A stretch of DNA of 64,000 nt. Origin: Undaria pinnatifida (Eukaryota; Sar; Phaeophyceae; Laminariales; Alariaceae). The position numbers were made by a program, and so were the translations under genes. The stretch spans positions 6,997,465-7,061,464 of the forward strand of contig JABAKD010000027.1 of assembly GCA_012845835.1 (NCBI GenBank), read 5' to 3'. Shown here in pieces: positions 35,201 through 43,520 of the stretch; within the stretch, counting starts at the first letter, position 1, and each line of letters opens with the position of its first letter. The notes beneath the pieces are model-generated. The model saw only the letters and a list, made by a program, of their open reading frames with translations. It did no database searches and was not told where the DNA came from.

Positions 35201-38200
35201 CAGATGTTCTGGAGACCTACGCGGCGTGCGCGGACGGGTCTGAAGTAGTAAGAGCGCAGGTGAGAAAAATAATAAGACAAAAAACGGCCTTGCTGTTGTC
35301 CAACCTCCTTTAGAACTGCCGTACCCGCATTTTTGGGGTAAAAGTACTTGGATTTAGTGTAGGTTTTTGTTTCCACACGTCTGCTCCTTGCTTGGAGAGC
35401 TCTACACGTCACCCAAAAAATGATTTTTTGTAAACTGAAGGCGCAAATCCAATGAACACACCTATGGCCTCTATAGGTTTACCCCCCAAAAAGCATATTT
35501 TGCCACAAAGAAGGATGGTATTCCGACGACTTTTGGGCTAAGGAGTCTCACGTCAATCAGAAAAAAATTTAGCCAAAACACAGTATATCCTATATATCGT
35601 AGCCCGCGTCTCTGGCAGTAAAATGGTTGACCTCGTTGGGGCTTCAGAGGGAAAACATGTGAAAAAAAAAAAAAAAAAAATAGAGTCAGTCCTCCCTCGG
35701 TTAGGGTTGCAGTTTGTGGGGCGAAACGATTCTGCTGACCGATCTGACCGGTTGAGCTCCTCAAGCTGCGGAATTATCGCTTGTATGGTATGATGATTTT
35801 GTACGAGTATGTTTCGTTGTACGACCAGGGCATGGGCGTGTTGGTCGGGTTTGGCGCGAAAAGAACGTCGAATGTCTTCGAAGTCGATGTTTTTTCTGGT
35901 GAAGTATTGAGGTCCACTCGCGTTAGGAGCTCAGAAAGTTGTTCTGCACCCCTGTTGATCGCGTGGGATGAGTGATTATGACGATTGCAGCGTCGATCTC
36001 ACCGAGCAGCCCGGGATGTTGGGGGGACCGAGCAGCCCGGGCTGTTGAGGGGAGGGGTGACACGCATGATGCGGTGAAGGTGTGCTAGCTGGCGCTATAT
36101 AGATTTGCGAATGCGCGATTGGGTTAAATTGACACACGACGTGAATGAAAATACGTGGAAGTGTGGTGAGCTAAATCTTTATTTTATAGCCGATTTTTTA
36201 AGGACGTCAGCCGTGAGTTTGACGGATTTCAGGTCAATACTCATCTTTGCAAGCTGCGTTGTTGGTACTCGTAATATACTATATGAGTGAGTTTTTATTG
36301 GGAGGTGTCTTATTTTTTGTCCACTATAATGGTAAGTATTGGTATTTATACTTTAGGTGGGGAATTTCGAGCTAGGTAAAACATCACATCTATTTTATAA
36401 ATTTATTACTGTAGTTTCCACTATACTGCTTTATCATATGTATGGTAGGCGGTTTATTTTGTTTTTCTCCCCCCGGGCTTTAATATAGGGAAGAGTACGA
36501 GTACAGAATATAATAAGTTATCTATATGTTGCGCTTAATACAGCATTCAAGAATTCAAGTCATCTAAGTCATCTACTCCCACCCCCAAAAGGATAAAAAG
36601 CTCTGTTTATTCTTCCCCATCCGCCGGAGTATAAAAAACAAAAGGAAAGGAAAAAAAAAATGTTGACGAGGTAAAGGTGCATTTTTTTGTTTCTGGGGCT
36701 CACTCACTTCCTTCGAGGAGCGTTACCTCACCGCTTAAGACTGAATTTGGAGAAAGATGAGAAAGTGCTCTCCTCGACGAAAAATGCCATGGCGACCAAA
36801 ATCTATTGCTACTCCTAGTGCCACAAAAAGCTGGAATTTCTGACGGTTTTGGGTTGAGAAAAAAAAACTTGACGGAAAAAAACTGACGATGGCAGTATCC
36901 TTCACACGAAGCAACTCGGGCTGCTAGATAGATAGATTAGCTGACGACGATTTTTCTGTCTTACTGCAATGCAATGCCTGTAAAGACCCGCGCGTAGCTT
37001 GCGCTGCGGCCGTGTGCTGCATGCTCGCACCATGATAATAACGTGCTTAACGCTTTGTTTTGTCGCTGTACTCTAATCAAGTCACAAAAGGGTTAAGGAA
37101 CCCCCCCTTCAACCAGAAAAAAGCTTCCGCCAAAAAACGGCATACCTTATTTATCTCTATCTTAGCACGGGTCTCCGGGCATGTGCTCGAAACGCAATGT
37201 GAGGAGCTCTAATGCACCCACCACACGCGCACAGCGTGGAGATAGACGTTGTACTCTCTGCTCGCTCTTCCTTGGGGTCATTCCAAAAAACGAACACGAA
37301 AATGTCAGGAATGTTCGTGACCAAAAAAAAAGAAAACGCGATGTTTTTTTCACGAATCGTGACATTTTGTCAAATATCCCCACTGTTGGAAATGGTCTGG
37401 ATAAGTGCCGTAAAGAAATGATGCCCAGATTCCTGATTAACAAGAAAGCGTGACATGTTTGAATTGTAAACATGCCAGGAATCGTGTTTTTTGGGTCAGG
37501 AATCGTGTTTCCTTTTTTGCGTTTGTTAGGAGCGACGAGCCTTGGATGGATGGCAAGATAGCCCCTCTCCTTTGTTCCGATCGCTTTTCATGGGTCCCGA
37601 AGAGGTCAGCGGTAAACGCCTACCGTAAATGACAAGAGTATAAGACCCCCCCCCGGTGATGGCATTTCGGTTGTGGATTTTTATCACCCGGAGTGGTATA
37701 TTGTGGGCGGGTGATATACAACATACCCCGGGTGGTAAAGTGGGCGATCGTTTGGGACTTGATAATAAATACCACCCGAGTGGCGCACTTGTAGAGGCGC
37801 GAAAGCAACGGGGGTTGATAGCAGTGGTTTCAAAGAGGTGTTGCTGCCACACTCCACGCAGTCGGGGGCGTGATACTGGTCGTGAGTCATCACCTCGGGG
37901 GGTGTGGTATACGATGTACCCCGGGTAATAATTCAGGTGGCCGTTTAGTATTATGGATGATTATCACCCGGGTGGTACACTGTGGGGGGGTGATGTGCAA
38001 GGTGGGGTGTGTTATACTCTGCCACCTGCAGCGCGTTGGGATTGTTTGTCGAGTGGCGCATACGTTGTTTATCAACGTCGGATTTTGGGTGGGGAATAGA
38101 GGTCCTCATGTGATGAGTAACCCGAGATTCGGGCGTAATGTTATTTTTCTTGTATGCGCATGTCGCTCATTGCATGAGCGTGTTCATTATAGTGGGCTCT

Positions 38201-39837
38201 TTTGCTCCCTACATATATACTCTGAAGTATATATTTCTGATGCGCGCTGTTGCTATAACATTTCCCCTCTTTTTGCCCCAGGGAGAGTTCCTAGCGCGGT
38301 GCGAGGAAGAGGCCACATCTCGGCGGGACGGCTTGACCATGGAAGACATGATGCCTCCCTCGTATTCCGACGATGAGTACGGTGGAGGAGAGGTTGAATC
38401 TGAGAGCGATTCCGAGCCCAGTATTTCCGTTAAGGGCGGTTTTTATTGTGACAAGCAAGGTGCGGGCGGAGGGAGGGGGGAGGGGGGGATTGGCGGGGGG
38501 GGGCCTGTGACGTTTTGTTGTATGATGGTGTTGTAGCGTCGGTGATAGTTAACTACGCAGCACCCTTGCGCCCGTGCTTTTCGGCAGACTCGAGTGGTAG
38601 CGGGAACGGGTATAGGTTTTGAGAGGCACATGAGGATATGGCGAAATCTCCGACCGCCGTGCCGCTTGACTGGTTGGCATGCTGATTGGTTGGTTTATTG
38701 TTGATTACAATTACTGTGATGGATGAATTGGTTGGTAGGCTGACTGATGGACTGGCTTGTTGGTTCGTCGTGTCCGTTTTCTGTTTGTTCATCCTGAGTG
38801 TCGACGTAGCTACCAAGACGCGGGGTTACGAAACGAGAGCCCCCTCCCCTCCAAACGCCGCTCAACTCCTTGTTTTTCGCTTACATCACGCGTCCTATTC
38901 CAGACCTTCCTACGGCCATCGACTTTCATCGAGTTTTCCTGTGCTCAGGCCGCGTACTGGGCTTTCCGAAGACTCTCGTCATCGTTGGTCGTTAGTGTTG
39001 TCGTTCCTGTGATCGTTGTCGTTGTTGCTGTCACTACGATCTGTTGCCGCTTAAGAAGTGTTTTCGGTCCCACCTCTCTACCCTTCGAAATCACGCTGGC
39101 GAGCAATAAGCCATCAACACACAGACGGGGCTCGAACGTTACATAGACACGATCACCCACTCACCTACTCACCCACCCACCCACCATCTACCCACCCACC
39201 CACCCACCCAACCACCTGCCCACCCACCCACCCACCCACCCACCCACCCACCCGCCCACCCACCCACCCACCCACCCACCCATCAACCCACCGGCGGATC
39301 CACTCGCCCACCCACTCGCCCACCCACCCACCCACTCACCCACTCGCCCACCTGCCCACCTACCCTCCCTCCCATCCACCTACCCACCCACCCACCTACC
39401 CACACACCCACCTACCTACCCACCCACCCACCTACCCACGCACCCACCTACCCACCCACCACCCTCGCATACCCCCTCACTCACTCCCTTACTCACCCAT
39501 CCATCCACCCACCCACCCACCCACCCACCCACCCACCCACTCACCCACCGCTAACATCGTACTGCTGACCGAAGAGGGCGGAGCGGTGGTCACTGCTGCT
39601 ATCCAGGGGGTTGGTATGGACGAAGCAGGCGGGAGGGGGAGTGGGGATGGAGACGGGAGCGGGAGCGAACGTCGGGACGTGAGTGGGAGCGGTGGCGTCG
39701 GCCACAAATTGGCGGCGACCCGAGAGGGAAAGGAAGAGGGGGGGACGAAAGCGGCGAGGGAAGGGCGGCGAAAGGCGACGGACACGGAGTTAGCGGGGTT
39801 GGAGGCGGCGACGGCAGCGGTGGCCATAGGGGAATAG
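19413..39837 (+). CDS. TSR3: TSR3, 18S rRNA aminocarboxypropyltransferase (7 exons)
   Basis: TSR3 transfers the 3-amino-3-carboxypropyl group of S-adenosylmethionine to a hypermodified pseudouridine of 18S rRNA during late 40S maturation. The model joins 19413-19722, 28701-28789, 30715-30789, 31367-31492, 35140-35259, 38282-38459 and 39575-39837, giving 386 residues. All six junctions are phase-consistent with GT/AG ends. Family signatures in order are [27 protein letters not shown] with [28 protein letters not shown] with KLSCAEA, and a [19 protein letters not shown] helix block. The N-terminus is Gly/Lys/Arg-rich and the C-terminal tail is acidic then charged, as in other TSR3 proteins. Introns are 8978, 1925, 577, 3647, 3022 and 1115 nt. 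The first five exons after splicing are near certain. The last exon is less sure. Confidence 0.95.
20038..20215 (-). repeat. Family A repeat, inverted copy (TSR3 intron 1)
   Basis: It is the reverse-complement match of 12770-12945, including TGTGACCACGGACTTGATTA and an AACAACAACAAC end at 20030-20045. Confidence 0.8.
20440..20580 (+). repeat. About 65-bp tandem duplication
   Basis: Two units contain GCGCGAGAAG(G/T)CACTTG(G/A)CGAT(C/G)GTCGG and GAGTGGCGGAATGTTTT-like sequence. Confidence 0.75.
20618..21086 (-). pseudogene. PIF1/Helitron-like SF1 helicase, C-terminal exon
   Basis: The minus strand reads 155 residues ending at a stop, after a good acceptor (TTCTGCAG). It carries [17 protein letters not shown] and [19 protein letters not shown], which match helicase motifs V and VI of the PIF1 family (family wording AxxIHKSQG and GQxYVALSR). 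Upstream motifs I-IV are not found nearby. An adjacent minus frame (about 21110-21260) may be another exon. The location inside the first intron of TSR3, antisense to it, suggests a degenerate Helitron-type element rather than a host PIF1 gene. A nested host or viral-derived gene cannot be excluded. Confidence 0.6.
21300..21565. repeat. About 165-bp tandem duplication
   Basis: Two copies contain GGAGACGCCTACA(C/T)ACATAGGA, GGTGGAAGGTGAGGTAGTA and a GCAGGTTCGAA-type end. They lie between the helicase and OTU exons. Confidence 0.8.
21750..22148 (-). pseudogene. OTU-like cysteine protease exon
   Basis: The minus frame holds [17 protein letters not shown], which matches the OTU catalytic signature (GDGNC with the nucleophilic Cys, then an aromatic residue and HSL). 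It ends in phase 0 at a strong donor (GGACAG/GTATGT). The frame is open from 22148, but its true start is unknown. The catalytic His region was not found downstream. Some Helitron/Helentron elements encode OTU domains together with a RepHel helicase, so this exon and the helicase at 20618-21086, on the same strand, probably belong to one element. Confidence 0.5.
22159..23100 (+). repeat. Nested 340-bp and 98-bp tandem repeats
   Basis: ACCAGCGCTGGGTTGGCAGG recurs at 22161, 22501 and 22841 (exactly 340 bp apart), then in slightly changed form at about 22939 and 23037 (98 bp apart). The 340-bp copies are nearly identical. A C/G homopolymer block ends the array near 23100-23135. Confidence 0.95.
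23217..23385 (+). repeat. Polypurine tract
   Basis: About 165 nt is almost exclusively A and G (AAAGAAAAGAAAAAAATA...). No gene is seen. Confidence 0.9.
23990..24135 (+). repeat. Hairpin-forming minisatellite (short array)
   Basis: Units of about 30 bp of the type ATCACGAGCCAAGCCTCGTG are related to the large array at 28050-28640. Each unit has self-complementary CACGAG/CTCGTG ends. Confidence 0.8.
24189..24618. mobile_element. Symmetric foldback element with hairpin modules at both ends
   Basis: The left module (24192-24241, +) and right module (24573-24618, -) face each other. Inward of each are a GATATAGGTCGG-like block and a GGGTCAGCAGGACGAT / ATCATCCTGTTGACCC inverted pair. The left and right arms come from different subfamilies of the module. 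The centre (AGATTTTGTCCCCCTCAG...) also occurs next to the half element at 13130-13180. No open frame is present. Confidence 0.75.
24619..25799. other. TSR3 intron 1, no feature recognised
   Basis: No conserved exon, tandem array or foldback element stands out. Several short overlapping open frames show no family motif. Confidence 0.6.
25800..25975 (-). repeat. Family F repeat, inverted copy
   Basis: Reverse-complement match of 145-300: GAGTTACTACTGGGAGGAAG, TCGCGATAAAAA-like core and CGAGTCGACGAGGGAAGAAA. Confidence 0.75.
25992..26115 (-). mobile_element. tRNA-derived SINE with A-tail
   Basis: On the minus strand it reads GGTCGCCCCGGTGGTCTA (A-box-like), then GAGGTCGATTCCC (B-box-like), and ends in about 11 A. 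Two related heads are at 57029-57190. The cloverleaf is degenerate, so it is a SINE rather than a tRNA gene. Confidence 0.65.
26250..26392 (+). repeat. Family A 3' end with (CAA)n tail
   Basis: CCTGTGACCACGGACTTGAT...GTTAATGCGAGAACAA runs into about 28 CAA units. The tail directly abuts the MITE at 26392. Confidence 0.85.
26392..26639. mobile_element. MITE family M inserted in the (CAA)n tail
   Basis: The left end CTACGATAGAGG and right end CCTCTATCGCAGCACGCGTC frame a body collinear with 44603-44867 (CCCAAAATCGTCGGAAA, TTGTTGTGTACCTAGGC, CCGGTGGCAGTT). The first few bases of the left end are missing. Confidence 0.85.
26950..27400. mobile_element. Cluster of tRNA-derived SINE copies
   Basis: Two minus-strand copies (about 27000-27125 and 27212-27400) have a B-box-like GAGTTCGATTCTCAC or GGTACGATTCTC followed by a shared body (AGCGCGC...CTGGAGACATTAT). 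TAGCTCAGTGGGTAGTGCT A-box-like sequence occurs at 26967-26985. Related copies are at 47046-47275. No complete functional tRNA can be folded. Confidence 0.65.
27845..27894 (+). repeat. Hairpin module copy
   Basis: CAGCTGTGAG, an inner CGACC/GGTTG stem, then CTTTGCAAGCTG. It is closely related to 24192-24241. Confidence 0.85.
28050..28640 (+). repeat. Large hairpin-forming minisatellite upstream of TSR3 exon 2
   Basis: About 19 diverged units of roughly 30 bp of the type CTCCTATCACAAGCCAAGCC followed by TCTTGTGACA. The CACAAG/CTTGTG ends of each unit are self-complementary. It ends about 60 bp before exon 2. Confidence 0.9.
28701..28789 (+). CDS. TSR3: TSR3 exon 2
   Basis: It completes the phase-1 Gly codon, then encodes [20 protein letters not shown] and a SPADR end. 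The acceptor is CCCAG behind about 20 C. The donor is AGG/GTGAGA, phase 0. Confidence 0.95.
29240..29870 (+). repeat. Family E repeat, partly tandem
   Basis: The CAGTCACGGTGTATGTGTGT-like, GTGGTTGG(T)(G/A)CACAGCAGG and ACACATCGTCG blocks occur twice (about 29420-29560 and 29605-29745) and again at 57485-57900. The tail carries TCGACTTGAGACGCCCTCGG, also matched near 57940. Confidence 0.8.
30470..30523 (-). repeat. Hairpin module copy (antisense, TSR3 intron 2)
   Basis: On the minus strand: CAGCTGTGAG, an inner CTCGA-CTGA-TCGAG hairpin, then CAGCTTTGCAAGCTG. Confidence 0.75.
30715..30789 (+). CDS. TSR3: TSR3 exon 3
   Basis: 25 codons encode [20 protein letters not shown] and the following [14 protein letters not shown] is the family signature. 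Phase 0 at both ends, acceptor CCCGCAG, donor CAG/GTGACA. Confidence 0.97.
31150..31362 (+). repeat. Pyrimidine-rich pentanucleotide array (TGTCC/CGTCC)n
   Basis: About 40 units of CCTGT drifting into CCCGT run right up to the acceptor of TSR3 exon 4 and supply its polypyrimidine tract. Confidence 0.95.
31367..31492 (+). CDS. TSR3: TSR3 exon 4
   Basis: 42 codons encode [20 protein letters not shown] and then [20 protein letters not shown] and HQ. The acceptor is TGGTAG and the donor CAG/GTTTGC, phase 0. This is the most conserved block of the family. Confidence 0.97.
31700..31915. repeat. Copy of the CGCGCGAGT repeat family
   Basis: GTGAGTCACTCGCACGAGTGACTC, TGTATCTCACTGTCAA and a GCTCGCGCGAGTGG end match the blocks at 52430-52625 and 62890-63010. 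Confidence 0.6.
31975..32200 (+). repeat. (TGGG)n array (TSR3 intron 4)
   Basis: GGTGGGTGGGTGGG with interspersed GTAGATGG units. It is complementary to the (CCCA)n array at 39130-39545 in intron 6. Confidence 0.95.
32226..32281 (+). repeat. (CTG)n microsatellite
   Basis: About 18 CTG or TTG triplets, non-coding, within TSR3 intron 4. Confidence 0.95.
32640..32800. mobile_element. MITE family M fragment
   Basis: It contains CTTAACCCAAAATCGTCGG and TGTATGTCTAGGCCACGG, collinear with 44680-44740. The ends are diverged. Confidence 0.6.
33010..34020. repeat. Duplicated hairpin-bearing segment
   Basis: Blocks CTTGGCGATG...AAGTGCATGTG...GGGTTGGATCAAA and TCAAAGTTCTCGGGCTGGC occur near 33050-33165 and 33745-33820. 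After each, an inverted partner (GCCAGCTCCGG..., CCAGCCCGCGAGC...) forms a foldback at about 33137-33240 and 33788-33895, with CCTCGTTTTTT/AAAAAACGAGG arms in the second. Confidence 0.7.
34110..34265 (+). repeat. Polypurine G/A tract
   Basis: GAGAGAGAGACAGAGGGAG-type sequence with several G runs, heading the family C element that follows. Confidence 0.85.
34270..34725 (+). mobile_element. Family C retroposon-like element, long copy
   Basis: The order is a G-tract, CCGTAG(C/T)GGTATG, ACCCTCGCATCC, GGACGGAGCACGTCGGGTTT, GCGCGAAATGCCGTGAG, TTTTGTTTTCTGGTGT, CCAGAGACAGCAAT, CTCCACCCCGC. The copy at 53605-54034 has the same order and ends in about 16 A. Shorter copies are at 34855-35030, 53470-53560, 43320-43520 (-), 45470-45620 (-) and 30623-30690 (-). 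Confidence 0.8.
34855..35030 (+). mobile_element. Family C element, 5' copy
   Basis: G-tract, then GGCCGTAGTGGTATGACCAT through GCGCGAAGCGCCGTGAGGTG. Truncated at the 3' side relative to 34270-34725. Confidence 0.8.
35140..35259 (+). CDS. TSR3: TSR3 exon 5
   Basis: 40 codons: [20 protein letters not shown], then [20 protein letters not shown]. It corresponds to the family segment ending in the EEVL(x)AQxEFLA region. Acceptor GCGCAG, donor CAG/GTGAGA, phase 0. Confidence 0.93.
35405..35610. mobile_element. MITE family M copy
   Basis: CACCCAAAAAATGATTTTT, TTCCGACGACTTTTGGGCTA and the right end TATATCGTAGCCCGCGTC are recognisable. Confidence 0.65.
36085..36256 (+). repeat. Family B repeat fused to a hairpin module
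   Basis: Family B (36085-36200) leads directly into the module at 36207-36256, whose inner stem is TTGAC/GTCAA and whose 3' half is CTCATCTTTGCAAGCTG. Confidence 0.85.
37660..38020. repeat. Repeated CCCGGGTGGTA palindrome cluster
   Basis: TATCACCCG(G)GTGGTA(T/C)A and GATATACAACATACCCCGGG-type blocks occur near 37683-37735 and again near 37905-37990, with partial inverted symmetry. It lies in TSR3 intron 5. Confidence 0.65.
38282..38459 (+). CDS. TSR3: TSR3 exon 6
   Basis: It encodes [20 protein letters not shown] and an acidic, Ser-rich stretch ([19 protein letters not shown]), ending CDKQ plus one base (phase 1). A classic acceptor (CTCTTTTTGCCCCAG) precedes it, and the donor is CAAG/GTGCGG. 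Reading through the donor would end in a stop at about 38536. Confidence 0.9.
39130..39545 (+). repeat. (CCCA)n array before TSR3 exon 7
   Basis: About 400 nt of CACCCACCCA with CTAC and CACT variants, ending about 30 nt before the proposed exon 7 acceptor. Confidence 0.95.
39575..39837 (+). CDS. TSR3: TSR3 exon 7 (proposed terminal exon)
   Basis: The acceptor ACCGAAG lets AG join the phase-1 G to make Glu. The frame then reads [19 protein letters not shown] and a Gly/Ser/Arg/Lys/Glu-rich tail to TAG. The phase fits and the tail composition resembles other TSR3 C-termini. AAG is a weaker acceptor than CAG, and the conserved part of the protein is already complete, so this exon is less certain. 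Confidence 0.5.
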
Positions 39838-40165
39838 ATTATCTGCGGTGGGCAGGGGATGCATGTTACGATAGCCGTAGCACTATTTGACCCAACACTT
39901 GTGACTCACGGGACCCCTGCTCAATTAGCAATGGGAAGGAGCGTGTGACAACCCAGCACCGACCTCCATTCGTTCCTGCGAGGACGCCGTGTTACACTTA
40001 TATCGTTGCACGCGTTTGGCCGTAAAACTGGTATATTTGTTCGCTTGTCGAAAGTGGAGTGAACAACTATATAATGGAACTCTCGACGAGATAAACACCG
40101 GTCCGCATCAAGGCTAAGGCAGGCATTGACTAGGGGCTTTGATCAACCCCGGACAATAATATCGT

Positions 40166-40240
40166 TGGCGGGGCGAATTGAACCCAAAGGTACTTGTTTT
40201 CTTCGTTACAGAGAACAAAAAACCACTGAGCCACTCACGA
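40166..40240 (-). mobile_element. tRNA-like SINE head
   Basis: On the minus strand GTGGCTCAGTGG matches an A-box and GGGTTCAATTCG a near B-box, 60 nt apart, but stems do not close. It is probably tRNA-derived rather than a tRNA gene. Confidence 0.5.
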
Positions 40241-40582
40241 ATAATATTGGTCCCTCTGGAACATCAGAGAGAAAAAAAAAAAATGGCGAATAAAGCTGAC
40301 GATTGCAGGATCAGCCACCCGAAACTTCACGGGCTGCTAGCTTAGGGGGTGTGATGACTGTAATGCGGGACTCCAACGCAAGCTCTGAGTTGCACGACAC
40401 GCGCGTAGCATGAATCTATCCGGTGTTGCGCCCCCACATGGTATGGTAATGACCTTTTTTCTTGCTTTTTTTATCGCTATGAACGGGCCCAAAAGGGTGA
40501 TTTTTCAACAATCTTCACGGCAGCGAAAACTATAGCACACTGTATCGAGGTAATTTTGTGCCCCAAAACGTGAGTGCAGAGT

Positions 40583-40675
40583 TTTAACCCCTTAACAGTC
40601 CCCAAAGACCCTTTCTATACTAACTCCAAGTAGCTTGTCCCCGAAAATGGGTTTCCAATCGTAAAGGGGTTAGAG
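40583..40675. mobile_element. Family H mini-MITE, complete copy
   Basis: The ends TTAACCCCTTAA and TAAAGGGGTTA are inverted repeats around CTATACTAACTCCAAGTAGC and GGGTTTCCAATCG. Incomplete relatives are at 2265 and 14285. Confidence 0.75.
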
Positions 40676-41629
40676 GGGATAAGCAGCAAAGAAAAGGCCC
40701 CTGACGCGCGCAAATAAGGAGACAAATAGACCGGTCTATCCTACGTTCGTACCAGGTAGCATTTTTGGCCGTGGTGTGCGCTTCTTTTTTTAGTTTTGAG
40801 CAAAGTAAATGCGACGGGGAGCCTGACAGAGCGATATATACACCCTACGGAGGGTGCGGGGCAAACACATTTGCGCCGACGCATTACATGACAGGGCTAG
40901 GGCGCAATCGAAGGAATGTCCGTGAAAAACAAGTACCAGGTAGGGATGGTCAGATTCCGTCAGAGGGACATAGCATCGAAAACGGTGCACTTGATGCCCT
41001 ATGTGCTCAATGCCGTTTTCAGTCAGTTTCTAGGCCTAAAAGTGGCCGTGTTCGAGCCCGCTTACCGCGTACCAGGTATGAATAGCACGCAAGATGATGC
41101 ACCCCTCGCAGTGATACACATTATTTGACGTTTCCAACCATGTTACCCCAGTGGTGTCATGAGGGGGCACTTCGACCGGTACCGGTATTTCGTATGGGTC
41201 AAGGTTATGGCTAGGGTTCTTAGGGTTACTAGGTTAGATCCATGGTTTTGAAATACACAATAATGTAAGACCCACCCCTCGTCGACGACTTTCGAAGCTG
41301 ACGTTCACAACGACGGGGAAAAAAAAGCGCAGGTACGCCGAGCGATGCGGTTATGGAAAAAAAAGATGCCCGACGATTGGATCTTGCCAAAAAGCCACCA
41401 TTTTCGTTGCGCGTGGCCCCCCTTGGTTTCGGAGAAAAAAAAAAAAAGGTCGCTGAAAATTCGTCCCACAGGTATACCATGCTTGCGGTATAGGTTCAAT
41501 TTTTTTTCGTTTTTGGGGGTTTCCTCTCTTACTTAAAATGAGCTCTATGCCCCACACCCAAAAGCATTTTTTGGAGAAGAACGAAAGTGCAACCCGATGG
41601 AAAATGCCATGGAATATCCTTGTTAGGAG

Positions 41630-41893
41630 TCGTTCTACGGTAGCCCCCCCCCAACTTTTCTTCGACGAAACCGCCGGTTTTGAAACCAGCTCCTGGCCGT
41701 ATCTGCGGAGACATGGTGCCCCTTGCCACCCCTACATTATCGTTCGATATTCCTTTGCAAACAAGAATAATATATGTTGAGATATTTTTTGAGATGATAG
41801 CATCCTTCCTCGTGTCGAGCAGCCATGAAACGTTCGTTAAAGAAAATCGCTGGTTTGCGGGGGGGGCTATCGTGGTAAGAATCAGTCATGGAT
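41630..41893 (+). repeat. About 265-bp repeat with conserved frame, copy 1
   Basis: It matches 63083-63343 over TCGTTCTACGGT, CGAAACCGCCGGTTT and GTGTCGAGCAG(C/T)CATGAAAC. The plus frame LFF(D/H)ETAGF(E/K)T is readable in both copies. The family is not recognised. Confidence 0.7.
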
Positions 41894-42599
41894 AAGGTAT
41901 AAAAACGAGAAATATTGCAAACTTTAATAAACAACATTCCGACGATATTGAGACTTGAGGTGTGTTCAGTGATTCAGAAAAAAAAAGTGTGAAAAAAAAA
42001 GCTGACCTTGCACGTTAGGCGGTAGTTCACTTGTAGGTGCACTCTTTCGTATTTTGGGACATTTCGGGGGTTCTTGGTCGTGTCCACCGTGCGGCGCAAA
42101 CATCCATTCCATTGGCCATATTTCATCACCTCCCTTACTGACCCTCACGAAGTTTCAACTCATTTGGCCTCGCCTGGGGCGAAAAAAAAACGAGGAAATC
42201 GACGTGGGCAATGTGCACATTCATACACCCACTTATCGTTTTGTTTTTCACCATTTTTGCAACATGCTACCCCAACCTCTTTCGCCACCGCTACAACAGC
42301 AGCCAGCTATCTAAAGAGGACACACATGGTAACCAAATTAGTCCGCGTTCGAGTAAGCATGTTGGTCCCGTGATATAAAAGAAGAAAGCCATTGCCGTTA
42401 GGAACGCCGGAGCGCAACAGAAACACTAATCTTGCCATTTTCTTGGTTCGTGCCCAAAAGCTAGAAAAAAAACTATACTTCACCGTTAAAAGGTACACAA
42501 CCTTTGGGCACAGCAGTGCTGCCCTCCTGCCTGTCTGGAACAGCTGCGTATAGCGGCCGAGGCTCTCTGCAGAGGCGACACAAGCTACGGTAAAGGTAC

Positions 42600-42805
42600 A
42601 CCTTGTTTTGTCTCAAGACGCCTCACTTGAGAAGCTCTTACACCTTTTTTTGTCTAAGGCGCCTCACTTGAGAAGCTCTTACACCTTTTCTTGTCTCAAG
42701 ACGCCTCACTTGAGAAGCTCTTACACCTTTTTTTGTCTAAGGCGCCTCACTTGAGAAGCTCTTACCCCTTTTTTTGTCCCAGGCGCCTCACTTGAGAAGC
42801 TCTAT
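42600..42805 (+). repeat. About 40-bp minisatellite, five units
   Basis: Units read GCGCCTCACTTGAGAAGCTC then TTACACCTTTTTTTGTC. Confidence 0.95.
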
Positions 42806-42990
42806 ACCTCCACCTTACCCAAAAACTGTTTTGAGTAAACTGAAGAGTGCAATCCGATGAACAGGTTCATGGGCTAGGTAAACGAAACATGCAAACAAGA
42901 AAATTGGCATGTTCCGACGATTTTGGTTAAGGAGTCCCATAGTCTAAAAAAATAAAATAACCAAAGAGTGCTACCTCTGCAGTAGCATAT
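42800..42990. mobile_element. MITE family M copy
   Basis: It contains ACCCAAAAACTGTTTTGAGT, TTCCGACGATTTTGGTTAAG and a CTACCTCTGCAGTAGC end. Confidence 0.65.
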
Positions 42991-43319
42991 ATAATACAGC
43001 AGTATGCTGGCATCAAATATCCAAAAGGCCTCTATATTTCGCCAGTTTCTTGCTAAGCAGCAAAACGCACCCAATCCACATTAAACTTACGATCAGACTT
43101 GCACGCCCCCTCAATCGAACGCCTCCAGTTGCCTAAATCGCAACCATCCAATCCTCGGCTTCACAGTCCAATTTTAAAAGACCCTCGCCAAGAAAAAGCT
43201 CCCTTAAACCCCACTTATTGATGTTGCTTTTTAATTACTGCCCTAAATTTACTAAATTATCGCCGTGTAGAAAAGTAGGTAAAACGTGTTCTACGATACA
43301 ACTGTCACTCCCTCCCCCC

Positions 43320-43520
43320 GTCCCCCCCTCGGTCACCCTTCATACGACTCGACGAACACCTCACCGCGCTTCGCGGTTCGTGCGAGCAATGTCTGCCCGG
43401 TCGGTGAGCGCCCCACGTGCTCAGTCCTGGCATTGCACGGACGCAAGGGTCTATGGTCTGACAGCTTACAGCCAGACGCGCTACGTTCCAACATCGTAGG
43501 GGTGCGAGGATCTACGGTCT
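43320..43520 (-). mobile_element. Family C element, inverted copy
   Basis: The minus strand reads ACCCTTGCGTCCGTGCAATG, GGGCAGACATTGCTCGCAC and GCGGTGAGGTGTTCGTCGAG, collinear with 34890-35010. Confidence 0.75.

Noticed and set aside
39058-39574. His/Pro/Thr-repeat protein encoded by the (CCCA)n array
   Set aside because: The frame is kept open only by the tetranucleotide repeat. The array is interpreted as intron 6 of TSR3.
40166-40240. tRNA gene on the minus strand
   Set aside because: The TGGCTCAGTGG and GGGTTCAATTCG boxes are good, but the anticodon stem and acceptor do not pair.
41205-41235. Interstitial telomere repeat
   Set aside because: Only TAGGGTTCTTAGGGTTACTAGG is present, fewer than three clean TTAGGG-type units, within a dispersed family G copy.
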